Source: Ananas comosus
Lineage: Eukaryota > Streptophyta > Magnoliopsida > Poales > Bromeliaceae
Assembly (NCBI RefSeq): GCF_001540865.1
Contig: NC_033645.1
Location: forward strand, 3,280,773-3,344,772
Reading direction: 5' to 3'
DNA length: 64,000 nucleotides
Numbering within the stretch: position 1 is the first letter of the stretch; the number at the start of each line of letters is the position of its first letter. A model generated the notes under the pieces. The model was not told where the DNA came from. It did no database searches and saw nothing but the letters and a program-made list of their open reading frames with translations. Shown here in pieces: positions 47,340-59,559 of this stretch. Position numbers and translations under genes: made by a program.

Positions 47340-48728
47340 TGAAGGGTGTGGAGGAGGAGCTCGTCGTCTCGAGGTGATCGGATCAACGGGTAGGTTTTAG
47401 GGTTTCGAAGGGGAAGTGGGGGAAGAGGACGAGGGGAGGAGAGGTGTGGGGAAGGGGGGGTTTTGGCGCATTCGATCGTCGTTTCCCGCCATTGTTGGAA
47501 GGTCGGCTTCGCGCGCCTCGGATTTCTCCGCCACAACGTGTATTTGAAAACAAACGTCTCTTTTGTATTATTATTATTTTTTATTTTTCATTTTTTTTAA
47601 AAAAAAAATTTAGTCGTTGTCCTCGTTGTGTTCATAGCCGTTGCTGCTCCTCCCAAATTTGTTTTTTTTTTTTTAATATTTTTTGACGATTTTAAAAAAT
47701 AACCTTCTAAAAAAGGAAATATTAAGTTGTTTCTTCCACAGTCATAAAGGGGTACATGTGAATAGTCTTTGTACTATCGTAATATTTTTTAGATAAAAAC
47801 TGCTAGTGTTTCGACTTCATCAAAAAAATCATCTGTAAGTGTAGAAAATGGGACAAGAAATCAATCATTCTGTCCAGAGATCCCTAAGCGATCGAATCTC
47901 ATACATGATTACTTTATATTTATTTTTCTCCTTTGAAAGATTCTTCTGTTTCGCACTAATAATATAACCAACTAGGAAGTTAGCAATAGTCGCGAGCTCT
48001 AACCGTCTTGTAATAGCCAACTACAAACAACTCGCCCCCCCGAAGATTGCCTGTAGATGAGCTCGTCTACGAACGCCGTTTTTATTGGGTAAGAAGCATT
48101 CTAGTTCTTGAATAATTTTGGAGATCTCACGTTCCATAAACAGACGATCAATCGTCTCTACTACGCCGACATAACAAATTATACAGTACCCTTACTCCCC
48201 TTGCCAGTCTCTCTGTAATGGATAATCGACCGTTACGACGCTTCGTTTGAGAATTAACCAAGCAAATATTTTAACTCTGTACAGCTTACAACTCCGACTC
48301 CTCCATCCTATTTAGTTTCTGTACATACGATTCTACTATCTTAGTTTTTTTTTATCGTCATTTCCAGTACAAATTATCATTGCCTCCCTTGTCTCCAAAG
48401 TAAACACTGTAGATTGCATTTTCCTTTTCCTTACAACTGCAGGTTACCTCTGCCAATTTTGTCGTTAATGCTAAGTATTATCATAATTACATTTGTTGTT
48501 CTTTGCAGGCAAAAACGTCCCCTGTGATCATTGCCGCCTCTCGAGACTACTTTGCCTCGTTCATTGTTGATGTCTGGATCCTGTTACAATTGCAGTTTGC
48601 CACTTCTCTGCTTCTTTCTCTGCTTCTTTTTTTGTTTTTTGATCTTTATCGTTATCTTCATTCACATTCTTCTGACTGACACACGATTTTATCTTTCATA
48701 CTACTATTTCTACTATCTTTAGTGTTAT
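47340..48728. other. EXO84 upstream region and intergenic spacer
   Basis: Close to the EXO84 start, minus strand, lie AAACCCTAAAA (about 47394-47406, telo-box-like) and CG-rich leader sequence. The rest is AT-rich spacer with T-runs near 47590 and 47660. No gene recognised. Confidence 0.45.
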
Positions 48729-49845
48729 TTTTTTTTTTTAACAAAAATAGCATGTTACTCACTTCATTCATTGGAATGATCAATTAGGTGAAAAAAGCTG
48801 AGGCAATGAGGGTCTCGTAGAAGGCAAACCGCCCGCAAAAAAAAAAAAAAAAAAAAAAATGTTACAACGTTCTAAGGTAGATCCCACCGGTGTTAATCCC
48901 ACAGCTGCTGCTAGCTGATGCTGCGACGGCGAATGGCGGGAGGGGAGAAATCCCACAGCTTCATCCAAAGGTTAATAGAGTGAATCGCAGCTCGAGGGTT
49001 AGCATGGGCCTTTCTAAAAATTACATCGTTCCGGACCTTCCAGGGGAACCACCAGCAAGCTGCAAGTCTGGCTAACCTAGGGCGGTGGGAACTATTTCCT
49101 TTCTACTCCATCCACCTATCCCAGACAAAAAGTACATCGTCCCCCAAATTGTCAGGTTGGTGATCGTCCACCGTTGACACAATCAAAAACCTGATAAAAA
49201 CACAACTCGTAAAAAGGTGATCCACCGTTTCCTCCTCCACCCCACATAGCACACAGGCTATGTTTCAGGTCCAACCTCGTTTAAGAAGGTTATCGGCGGT
49301 AAGGTGACTTTTCTTAAGTACGAGCCAACAAAAGACTTTAACTTTGAGGGGAATACAAAGTTGCCAAATCTTGTCCGCTTGGTCGTCCCTAATGCCTCCA
49401 TCACTCAACATCATATAGGTCAACTTCACCACGAATTTTCTGTCTTGGCTCCATCGCCCTAAACCCTAAACCCTAAACCCTAAACACCGTCTGGTCTCTG
49501 CTCCAGTCGAAAAGCGGATATTCGCTCAACGAGGTCTGAAAAGCTAGGGCATAGGCCATACCCAAACATATTGATGTCCCCTGGTTTCCTCTTCCAATCC
49601 CAACCATTGTTCCCCCGGCATTGAGCGATTTTTAAGTTTTTACTAGCGGACACCGCGTACACCTGGGGGAAGGTCTCTTGTAGAGATGAATCCCCACACC
49701 ACTGGTGTGACCAAAAATCGACAATACACCCATCCCCAACCTTAAAAGATAAAACCCCAGTTGAAGATCTTGTTCTGGCATAGTACGCTTTTCCACCACG
49801 AGGATAGGGGTTTAAAGGATTTGCCCTCCTTTAAAGGTCCTCTTC
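48729..49845 (-). mobile_element. Decayed L1-type LINE 3' end, interrupted by telomere repeats
   Basis: On the minus strand the frame gives VGDGCIVDFWSHQWCGDSSL, QETFPQVYAVSASKNLKIAQ, FSDLVERISAFRLEQRPDG, then after a 28-bp insertion RWSQDRKFVVKLTYMML, DQADKIWQLCIPLKVKVFCW, LTADNLLKRGW and CVLCGVEEETVDHLFTSCVF: the C-terminal part of a LINE ORF2 with its zinc-binding (zf-RVT) domain. In-frame stops (for example after LLKRGWT) show it is dead. The 3' end is GTAACATGCTATTTTTGTT followed by an A-run at 48739-48729. A homopolymer run of 22 bases interrupts the 3' region near 48838-48859. Confidence 0.75.
49457..49484. repeat. Interstitial telomeric repeat, (CCCTAAA)x4
   Basis: Exactly four perfect units of the plant telomere heptamer (28 bp) inside the LINE coding sequence, between the codons for RPDG and RWSQD. 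The frame changes across it. Confidence 0.9.
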
Positions 49846-51726
49846 TACGATAATACAAAGTATGAATAAATTTGTTTCATAAGAGTTGGGATGCCATATG
49901 GAATTTCCACCGCTATTTGGTCAGGAGAGCGCGGTTCATCAAGGATAAGTCTAAGATGCCTAGTTCTCCTTCTTTCTTGCTCCTACAAACCTTCTTCCAT
50001 ACTACCAGGCATCTTTTACTAGGGTGGTTATTGTTAATGACAGTCTAACGTGATTTCAAATAAATTCAGTGACTACCAAAAACACACTCAAATTTTTTGA
50101 TTTTATTAATAAAAATATATTTCTTTTTCTTTTGATAATTTTGAATGAGGCGGAGGGAGGACGAGGGCGAGGGAGAGGAGATGGCGGGAACAACAAAGCC
50201 ATATAATGATTCTAACTCTCTCGTTTGAATCTGTCCCCTTGATTATCCACTCAATACTAAAAAGGCCAAACGATAAACTTTGGGTCCCGAATCTACCAAC
50301 CGATCCAAATAAAGTAATCCTCTTTATTCAGGCCCATCCTGCTACCAAAAATCGCTTTTCGCAAAAGCGGAAACCTTTGAGCCAGGATTCAGGATGGAAA
50401 GTAAATTAACGGTACATGGGCATGTTTGACTCAGCAGAAGCTTAAAAAAAATGAATGGTGCCCCAGCAGCATGAGCTCTTGGAAAGAACTTTAATGCTCA
50501 ACAACAGCTTTCCAATAAAGCTACTAAGCCAAGGAGCAAATTGATAACTTCTATTCTGGGGGCATCAGGATAATTCTGCTGATTAACTTTTGCTTCACAC
50601 TGTTTTGCATGCTAAGTATTTGATTAAACTTTTGCTTCTTGGTTTTTTTTTTAAAAAAAAAAAAAAACTCCTCTGAAATTCAGGTAAAATAAAATAGCCA
50701 CTAGGTCCCAGGTTTTTACGGCTTTTCAAAGTATGAAAACGAGTGCTTTCTAAAATCGCGATCCCACGTTAGGCTTAAGCTTGTTTGGAAGCTGGTATAG
50801 ATAATTTTGTTTAAAACAAGATTAGTGAGCTTGGGATCAGTTATGAAATAGCTACTAGTGACTGCAACAGTGCAACACAGAAACATATACAATACAATAA
50901 GCTGTCACCTGACCAGAGAAAGTTTTCTGTACAGGAGATGTTACAGACTCAGGAGGACCAGTGAAATGTGAAATGAATATAAACAAGCCTTGGCTGAAAA
51001 CAACACCTGCCAAAAGCTGTGCCTTTCCCTGCAGCAGAAAAGCACTTCCCCCAAGCCAACCACCAATTTTTGGAGCAATAAAAAATCAACACTCCTTAAG
51101 GAAGCTCTACAGCTCCTCTCTATATGTATGTATATGGTGGTATAATAGACCAATTAGAGAAACCAACACCTCATGGAATTAGCAAAGCCATGAGATTTAA
51201 TAAAAAAAAGAAAAAAACTATTCTACAGTGAAAGAGAAATGGTAGAAGGAAAAGTGGTGCAAATACGAGCCCCAAAAATCAACAATTAGATATGCTGGCA
51301 TAGAATATAAAGAAAATTAGGGTCATTATTATTCAGAAAGAGATAAATCGAGTTCCTTATATAGTACCTGTATACGCAAGATACAAAATAAGGTACTCCC
51401 CCATAATCATATACAACCCCCACAGCAGAGTCAGATAGAATATCTGGCATTAATGTTAGAAACATTCAGAGAAGCTGATTGACCACTATGCGAACCCTTT
51501 AAACATTTATATCACAGCGGTTTTAGACCTGAGGTTCCTAAAAGCTCTACATGTCTAAGCATTTAAGTAAAAAAGAACTACTATTGACCCCTTTTTTTTG
51601 GGTTGAGAAGGATAATTTAAAGGGGCGGCAAACACCACCACCGCACCCTGCCCTCCCCACCGTCCGTTGGCGAAAACTCACGGCAGAGATAATTGCAGAA
51701 GTTTCTGAAAACTGGTCCTTTTATGT
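49846..51726. other. Intergenic spacer downstream of the KRP gene
   Basis: No gene recognised. The first 180 bp may still be LINE-related. An AGAAGCTT-rich stretch at 50430-50640 resembles one in the second PHR intron (9890-10160) and may be an unplaced repeat. 50941-51726 probably contains the KRP 3' flank. Confidence 0.4.
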
Positions 51727-53193
51727 TTAGGGATCCAGTTTCACCCATTCATAGCGTCCGGGGAGCGGCTTATCATTTGCGGCATCAAAGTTGTACCTAA
51801 AACACCAGCGAAGCAATATTAGTAAGTTAGCGAGAGGTAAATTTGACTAATCGTATTAATTAAGGGTTCCGAGTCTATAATCTTTTGTCCAACCACGCGA
51901 AAGGTGAATTGCTCCGACAAAAGCATTTGGGTTCAGAGAAAAGCCAAATCATCTGTTTGAACTATAAATGACTTCGTCCTGGCCAAAATTATACTATTGA
52001 GAATTGAAGATGTCCTGGAATTAAAAGCAATATATACTTCTCCGCAAAATCTTTTTGGTGGAGTTTCTCAGATTTGGCAAACAGATCTTCAATTTCTTGG
52101 TCAGAGGGGATGACTTTTTCCGCAGCCGTCACTGGCTCGCTCCTGCGAGGGGTTGACTTGGCAGGCCTGGTCGAAGAACCGGGAGTCCTTACAGTTGCTG
52201 GATCCCTAATCAGACTGCTCGGGGTGCTCTCCCTTGTTTTCCTACAGCCAATAATTTAGCGCATAAAACCTCCTGAAAATTAGTTATAATTTCTTATTTC
52301 TGTTAAGCACAGTAAAATTATTTTAAACATGATCATTAAGACAAGCAAGCTGGAAATCACAGAATAATCACTGTCACCGGAATGTAATTAATAAGGACTA
52401 AGGAACAGATTGGTTCAGGTGACCAAATCTAAAAACAGTAAGACTTGCCGCTAATCATAGTTCCCTAAAGAAAGAAGGAATGGACATAGAAATGCTGTTA
52501 GATAAGAGTTATTTGATGAAGCGCAAATTTCGTTTTAATAAATTCCTCCGAACAGCTTCTATCCGAAGGAAGAAGTTAAATGGCCCAAAGCTTATTTCGA
52601 CTTCCTCGCTCCAATCGGAAGCTCATTTTGGCTTCTTCGTAGAACCAGTGTAAGTCTAAAAATGGCGGAAGAACTTGAACTTAAAATGAGGCAGAAACTG
52701 CAGGAAGATGATCTCCCACTAATTAGAGGCGTACTGTTACTGAAATCCTCATGCTTAATCCAAATCCAAACTGCAGTAGTCAGAATGCAATATAGTTAGA
52801 GCGTAAATGACTGCAAAGAAATGGAAGTTGGTCCGAGATAGGATGCGGACAATAACAAATGGTTATGCTAACCATAAAGGCATAAAACACATCATTTAGC
52901 CGGATGGACCAAACCGGCCGGTTGGACCAGATTAACTAAGAACCGGTATGAAGGCCGGTTTGGTCCAGTTAAAACAGCCAATAAATTTAAAAATCAACAT
53001 AGAACCGCCTACTCGGCGGGTTGACCTTGAAAAGGTCAAGCCATGCCCGGTGGTTTACCCGTTTGAGAATCAAAAAAATAGAATGAGTGTTTCACAGTCC
53101 AAGAAGAGCACTGCATTCTATAAGCAGCCACAATTTAATCTTTATAAATAAACTACTAAGGCTATTACAGCTCAAATATAAATAAATAAATAA

Positions 53194-53229
<36 letters not shown>

Positions 53230-54182
53230 TCCGGCTACGGTGCTTTTAGAAGCACAAAGTACGTGGTGCTTGTTAGTTTTCCGCCGTTAGATCAACCCTT
53301 TGATCATTTTCACCCATTAGATCATATTATTCAACCAACTACCCACGCAACCTTTAGGACCACTGTCATCGTAACCACACATTCCTTAATTCAAGGACCG
53401 AAAATTTATAAGCATCAATAACTTGAAACTTTTAAAAGCATGGGAGCTCAATTATATATATTACTTGCGTCTTATTTTTATGCCACTTTGAACCAAAAAA
53501 AAAAGGTTTTCCTTTCATGATCTCTGGTTTTCAAACACTGGTAACAACATGTTAGATGTGTCAATTATTTTTTTGAAAAATTGCATAACATATTTGGCAG
53601 AGAGATTCCACTACCTATAGAGAATTGAACTGACACAAAGTGCTAGCATGAAGAAGGGAAAAAGGAGGGCAATAAATTCAGGTGGTGTCAAATAAGGTAA
53701 ACCCAGTAACAGGAAAAGAAAGGGCTCTTCCACTCCTCACTACTCATTGCACAGAAACAGAGCAGAATCTTCATACTATCAATTATCAACTACTAATTTA
53801 CTAAAAAATAGCTTTTTAAAGGCACTATAGTTACAAAAAAATGATTCGTTTTGCACCAAAATTTAACAAATTAACCAAAAAAAAAAAAAAACCAAAAAAA
53901 AACACATGAGAGAAATAAAAAGTGAAAGAACAGAGGGATTGAATCAAAAGATGAGAATTTTGAAGGCACAAGGAAACTAGTAATGTGATGTAATCTGAAA
54001 ATATGATGCCAAGAAGCCAAATTCCGGTCAAAATAAGCAAAGGAATAAAATCATAAGCACGAAACGGATTCTTCCTTTACCTTCTCTTAAGAAAAATGAA
54101 CACTTTAAGAAGACCCTAAAGCAATATATACCGAAAAGAGAATGAGGGGGAGGGGAAAAAGCGTGCCCTGAAGCCGAAAAAA

Positions 54183-54218
<36 letters not shown>

Positions 54219-54825
54219 AAAGAGGCGCTAAAAATCTGGTTTTTATCGATACCCAAAAAAAAATGGATGTTGAAATAATTTTTTTAAAAAAAGGCCCCAG
54301 AAAAAAAGCAACAGCAAAGAATAAAAAAAAAAACCCATAATTAAAATGTAAATAAGAAACAAACCCACCTGCCACTCTCCATGTCGAGGACATTATCCCC
54401 AAATGACCCCTCGATCGCCGCATCGATCTCGGGCGAACTCTCGAAGCTCTTCTCCTCCACCGCAACTCCGCTTCTCACAAGCACCGGCTCCGCCGCGCCC
54501 GAATTCCCCTCGCCGACCACCTCCGGCTCGCTCGGCTTGCTCTCCACCTCGGGGCTAGACCCGGCCCTAGGGCTCGCGTGCGAGCTAGGCTTTAGCAGGC
54601 TCGGGCCGCGCTTAGCCCTAGCGGCGGTGGCGGCGGCTGGGCCGGGGAAGTTCTTCTGGAGGCGGCGACTCCGGAGCTCCAGGTAGGCGGAGGAGTCGTC
54701 GACGGATGCGGCGGCGGTAGGGTTTTGGCGCGGGTGCGTACGTCGAGGGATGCGGGGGCGTGGTGGGGCGCGTCCATGACCGCCACGTCACCGTCGCCCT
54801 TCCCCTTCCTCGTGAGCTTCCCCAT
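51727..54825 (-). CDS. KRP: KRP/ICK cyclin-dependent kinase inhibitor, exon 1 with an apparent 1-base deletion
   Basis: Nuclear inhibitor of CDKA/CYCD kinases that restrains cell division and endoreduplication. Exons: 54825-54369, 52241-52038, 51796-51727, GT-AG, phases matching once one missing base in exon 1 is allowed for. Start MGKLTRKGKGDGDVAVMD followed by LDVRTRAKTL is the conserved KRP N-terminus. The next conserved block SAYLELRSRRLQK lies in another frame, so one base is lost near 54711-54720 (CTACCGCC where CTAGCCGCC would keep frame). The C-terminal CDK/cyclin-binding region is complete: SDQEIEDLFAKSEKLHQKDF then AEKYNFDAANDKPLPGRYEW and VKLDP. Length would be about 243 aa. Either an assembly error or a real inactivating change. 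Intron 1 holds a MITE. Confidence 0.85.
53230..53448. mobile_element. MITE beside a TA/GA microsatellite in KRP intron 1
   Basis: A TATATA/GAGAGA tract (53194-53229) is followed by GTCCGGCTACGGTGCTTTTA, and the element ends near CTTTTAAAAGCATGGGAGCT. The interior GCCGTTAGATCAACCCTTTG and CATTTTCACCCATTAGATCA match the elements at 60898 and 62414. Confidence 0.5.
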
Positions 54826-55100
54826 TCCCTCCCCCCACAAAACTCCGATCTAGAAGCTCAAAGTTCAAATTTTCACCCAAAAAGGAGCGATCGGAGAACA
54901 GGGATCGAGCACCCAAACGGCTCAAAGAGAAAGAGAGCTCTCTAGAGAGAGAAAGCGCCCTAGAATGAGAGAGAGATAGAGAGAGAGAATCAGATCACCC
55001 AGTGTCGCAACGGAGAGAGAGAGAGAGAGGGAGAGGGGTGGGGGGTTGAGATGCGAAGAAACCAAAGCGAAGGGGTGTGGGAGCGACACCCACACGAGGG

Positions 55101-55143
<43 letters not shown>

Positions 55144-55600
55144 GAGGAAAATGTGATGTAAGAGAGAGAGAGTGAGGAGAGAGAGAGAGCGTGTGTGTGT
55201 GTGGAAGGGGTGAAGGGGTATTTGTAGGAGAGAGAGAGAGAGAGGAGAGAGACAATAGGCGGAGGAAGGTGGCTGTTGTACTTTCAAATTGAAAAAGGAT
55301 ATTTCAGTCAAAAAAAAAAAAAAAAAAACCAAAACAATTCTTGTAATTTCAGAACAAAACAAATTCTCTTTTCTTTTTCTGAAAAAAAGAATTACTGGTC
55401 ACTTATTCAGGTGATTAATTTATAACAAAAACTCTGTATCTTAATTCAAATAAATGACAATTGAAATTATATCCTCAAATTAAGGATTTGTTTAGTGGCT
55501 CAAATTTTACCTACTCATTTTCCAAATGCATGTGTATCAGCGGATCGTGTAATAAATTGCTGCATGCATGCGAATCTAAAGCGTATTTTTTAAATACGCT
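54826..55600 (-). promoter_or_regulatory. KRP upstream region, rich in GA repeats
   Basis: Long purine tracts on the plus strand, with (GA)n at 55109-55141 and shorter blocks at 54960-55030, 55160-55190 and 55228-55250, so CT-rich in the sense of the gene. GAGA-type repeats are common near plant transcription starts. Open frames here are microsatellite translations. Confidence 0.4.
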
Positions 55601-55603
55601 ACG

Positions 55604-55900
55604 TCATGCCTAACGGTTTGTCGGTAAAATAACGACAGCAAGATGAAATTTTATATTAGTACTATATCGGGCTACGTTAACAGTTTTTTTATTACATTTT
55701 ATGATGCCTAACTGTTTGTCGGTGAAATAACGACAGTACGATGAGAATTTATATCAATACTACTAAATTAGGTGGTGTTAACCGTTTGTCGGCAAAATAA
55801 TGATAATGTAACGAGATTTTATACAAATAGTATGCTATACAGCATGAACAATTTGTTGGTAAAATAAGTACAATGTAACTAAATTTTATCACGTTTAATT
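55604..55900. repeat. Degenerate tandem repeat, four units
   Basis: TAACGGTTTGTCGGTAAAAT starts at 55611. Variants start at 55709 (TAACTGTTTGTCGG), 55779 (TAACCGTTTGTCGG) and 55846 (GAACAATTTGTTGG). Each is followed by AAATAA(C/T)GA(C/T)A and then GATGAAATTTTATA-like text. Spacing is 98, 70 and 67 bp. Confidence 0.6.
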
Positions 55901-57200
55901 TTTTTTATTTTTTACTATAATTCTTTGAAATGTTACTTCTACCGCAATGTATCACTTTTACCTCAACTCCGAATGAGATATCACTACAATGTTGCTTTAA
56001 ATTAAGGCTACATTACAAAAAATTCTCTTATAAATATCCAACTTTTCGCTTTTCTTCTCTAACTTTCAAAAACTTCAATATTTTCAAGTTGTTTCATTAA
56101 TCCTCCTCTGCCAGGTTTTATTATTATTTTGTTCATTTCTTATAATTTATATGAAAAATTTTCATCAAAATAAAAAAAATATATTAAATTTTTAATTTTT
56201 TATAGAAAAAGTAAGGATAATTTGGTCAATTTGTTATTTCTATTAACGCCGTACCTTCTGAAAATATTTTGGAAATAAAAAAAAACAAATATTGGCTTTT
56301 AAAAGTCAGAAAAAATAAAAAAAATGAGTATTTACAAAAAAAAAAAATTCTATATTTTAGCCTAAAATCAATCATACATGCAACTCAAGTAATAGAAAAT
56401 GCCTTCATTTTAAGGAGCCAAAAGAATAATCTATTTTTTAAGTGAACTAAATGTGATTAATTTATTTGGATAGGAAATTCAAAATTGAAAATACTTTCCC
56501 ACCGTACATGCATACAAATCCCAAGGGTATATTGAACAAGCTAAGCGGTATTAAGACAAAATTTCTAGTTTATACATTGAATCACAATCGAGGGCCAAAA
56601 TTTTTTGAATTAACAGTACGAATATAGCCATAATCTCATAATCTTTTTTTTATTTAGTTAATCGTCTTTATGTAACGTATATATCTCAGAGCGTTGTTGA
56701 ATTGTTGTTGTTGTTGTTGTTGTTTTTTTTTTTTACATGCGGATTTAGTTATTACTATTACTTGAATTAAGTGTCATTTTTAATTGATCCCTACAAACTA
56801 TTCTTCGCTAAATGAGTAAGTTTAAGTCAAATTTATTATTCCCTAATATGATTTGTATGAGTCACTTTGCAGGGAATCTCAAGATTACAACAATTAATGT
56901 GCTAGGACTATTGTTGTGCAGTACCCTTCTAGTAACTAAATAACAAAAGATGCAAATTTATGATATTTTAATGTGTACAGGAACTATCAGCTTTTATATG
57001 GAAACACTATGAATGGCATTTAACACTATGAATGCATTTAGATTCATCTTTATCTATTAGACATTATTATGTCACACATCCATTTTGTTGGGTTTCATAT
57101 AATAAATGGCAAAATCAATTATCAATCACGTCAATCCTAAAGAATGAATAAAAACTGTACAATCCTTAAAACTAACGGGTAAAAATATTTAGTTACGTCC
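55901..57200. other. AT-rich spacer
   Basis: No gene recognised. A (GTT)n stretch at 56703-56722 and A-runs are present. Confidence 0.45.
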
Positions 57201-57204
57201 ATTA

Positions 57205-58006
57205 TTACGTTTCGGCCCTTAGATAAAAAATTATACAGTTACGATGATATGAGCTCTTTAGAATTGAGTGAGTTATCGTTTGAATGGTATAATCTAACAG
57301 ATAAAAATAGTTAAATGATTAAATCTAACAATATAAAACTCGGTAGCGCCAAGCGTTTGATGCTATCGATAATATTCCAGCCGGACTCTATGGCACTGTG
57401 TGGTTTGGGAATAGGGATAGGGATAAGCCCTTATCCCCTCCTTTATACCCAAACGCTAATTTTTTACCCGAGAATAGTAGTTCTCGGTTATCCCCACCAA
57501 CAACTCCATTTTCTATATAAAACTTCCTAATATTTTTCTTATCCTCGGGAACAACCCAATTTTCATCCAAACGCTATTTTTCTTATCCCTATACTTGTAC
57601 CTATCCTTGTAATAGCTAGTTCTTGCTTATACCCGAACCAAACGGTACCTATATGTATATATACAACTAGGCTGGAAGACTATCAATAGCACCAAGCGCT
57701 TGGTGCTATTAGATTTTTCGGCCCTTAGATAAAAAAATATACGGTTACGATGATGTGGACTTTATAGGGTTGAGTGAGTTATTGGTTGAATAGTATAATC
57801 TAACGGATAAAAATAATTAAAGGGTTAAATCTAACGATAGAAAACTCGGTAGCATCAAGCGCTTGATGTTATCGATAGTATCCCAGTCGGACTTACTCAA
57901 CCCTAGGTGGCTCACATCATCTTAACCGTATATTTTTTTATCTAAAGGCCAAAAATCTAATAATATCAAGCGCTCGGTGCTATCGATAGTATAACAACCT
58001 AATTCT

Positions 58007-58012
<6 letters not shown>
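57205..58012. mobile_element. Nested cluster of GGCTGG-family MITEs
   Basis: Copy 1 (57205-57388, left end lost) ends CCAGCCGGACT. Copy 2 (57670-57892) is complete: GGCTGGAAGACTATCAATAG to CCCAGTCGG, with the inner inverted block CACCAAGCGCTTGGTG. Copy 3 (57893-58012) is a partial copy in the opposite orientation. Copies 1 and 2 share CGGCCCTTAGATAAAAAA and TAATCTAAC(A/G)GATAAAAATA. Confidence 0.6.
57395..57652. mobile_element. MITE with TGGTTTGGG/CCGAACCA ends
   Basis: The left end GTGGTTTGGGAATAGGGATA and the right end, reverse-complemented, GGTACCGTTTGGTTCGGGTA show imperfect inverted repeats; AAGCCCTTATCCCC lies within the left arm. It sits between the first and second GGCTGG-type copies. 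Confidence 0.45.

Positions 58013-58053
<41 letters not shown>
58013..58053. repeat. (AT)n microsatellite
   Basis: About 40 bp of alternating AT directly between the MITE cluster and the next foldback element. Confidence 0.8.
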
Positions 58054-58059
<6 letters not shown>

Positions 58060-58599
58060 TAGGCTACTATACTATCTATAGTACCGAGCTCCGGTACTAT
58101 AGTGTTTGTTTTCGATCTTAGGGCATTCAAATCAACGATCCACACCGTTAAATATGATCTAGGGTATATGAATTTCTTAGGAATAAAATTTTAGTTTTTT
58201 TCGATATCGTTTACTTAGTAAATAAATTATATCAAAATGGACGGTGGAAATTGAATAATCTTTAAAATTTGAGCATAGGACTTTTAAATTCAAGATCAAG
58301 AATGTTAACCTTAATCTATATAGTTTAAAGTATTTTCTATCAAAATTTGAAGAAATTTAGATTCTTCTACACCGTTAAACTCCAAACTCGTCATAATAGC
58401 CATTGAAAATTGACAATTTTGAAATAGTTGATCATAAAGTAAACTATGTCGAAAAAATATAAAATTTTATTTCTAGAAACTTTAAATACCCTAGATCAGT
58501 TTTAACAGTGTGGATCGTTGATTTGAATGCCCTAAGATCGAAAACCAACACTATAGTACCGGAACTCGGTACTATAGATAGTATAGTAGCCTAGCTCTA
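58054..58599. mobile_element. Foldback MITE with inverted arms of about 150 bp
   Basis: The left arm TAGGCTACTATACTATCTAT, ... CGATCTTAGGGCATTCAAAT, ... GATCTAGGGTAT is repeated as its reverse complement at the right end, with roughly nine in ten bases matching by eye; both arms contain AAATCAACGATCCACAC. TATATA tracts lie on both sides. It has no coding sequence. The high arm identity suggests fairly recent activity. Confidence 0.75.
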
Positions 58600-59517
58600 T
58601 ATATATATATATCATTTAAGAAATTCCCGTGGGAAGTTGCTACCAGCTTTTGCTGGTCTTGAGACATAATATAGTGTTTAAATAAATAAAGTTTGATTCC
58701 AAGTCATCTTATGTAAATTGAATTCTAAATTTAATTTTTAAGGCCTAAGTTTTTTCTATAAATTTTTAATATTATATGCATTTGCAAACTACCTCTCTCC
58801 TCCGCATTTCAATTTGCAGAATACAGCCAAAAATTTACTATAATTCAAAACTTTTATTTTAGCTAATTTGTTTTAGAGTTTTTTTTTTTTTTAGATTTCT
58901 AGGATTATTTAATATAAAGTATTTTTTAAAAAAAATTAGGAATATAGTTTTGAAAGTTTTAAATTAAAATTAGACATATTTTTATTACAAAATTTTTAAA
59001 ATCAAAAAAATTGAATAGGAAAATAAGGTTGAAGTCTGTTTTGATGAAAATTTTATTTTAAATATGTTTGAACTTTTTTTTTCTCTTTCTTCTTGATCTA
59101 TTCATTCTCTTTTCTTTTTCCGTGCAATATTATCTGCAACTAAATTACTTGCCATAGTATTTTTCAGCCTGCACCGATCATTTTGTAACTCTAGATTCGA
59201 TAAAGAGCACGCTTAGAAATTGCAATTTAAAACTTAAATCTTAGTCGCTAGTTACTTCAATTGATTGCAAATAGTAAGCGCGCGAAAACATGAGCAACAA
59301 ATAGTACTTAACACAGTTATGATCCACTGGAATGCTTTGATTGAAGTAATTAACATAATTAAGTTAGACATATATAGATGGATTGGGATAGCAAATAAAT
59401 GCAGGGACATGTTCTGCATCTGAATCTCATCCTCAGCAGATGTTCCTTTCCAGGTCTTGTTTGCAAGAATATAAATGTACATGCAAGGAAAGTTGAAGTC
59501 CTGTTATTTGTTCCCTT

Positions 59518-59559
<42 letters not shown>

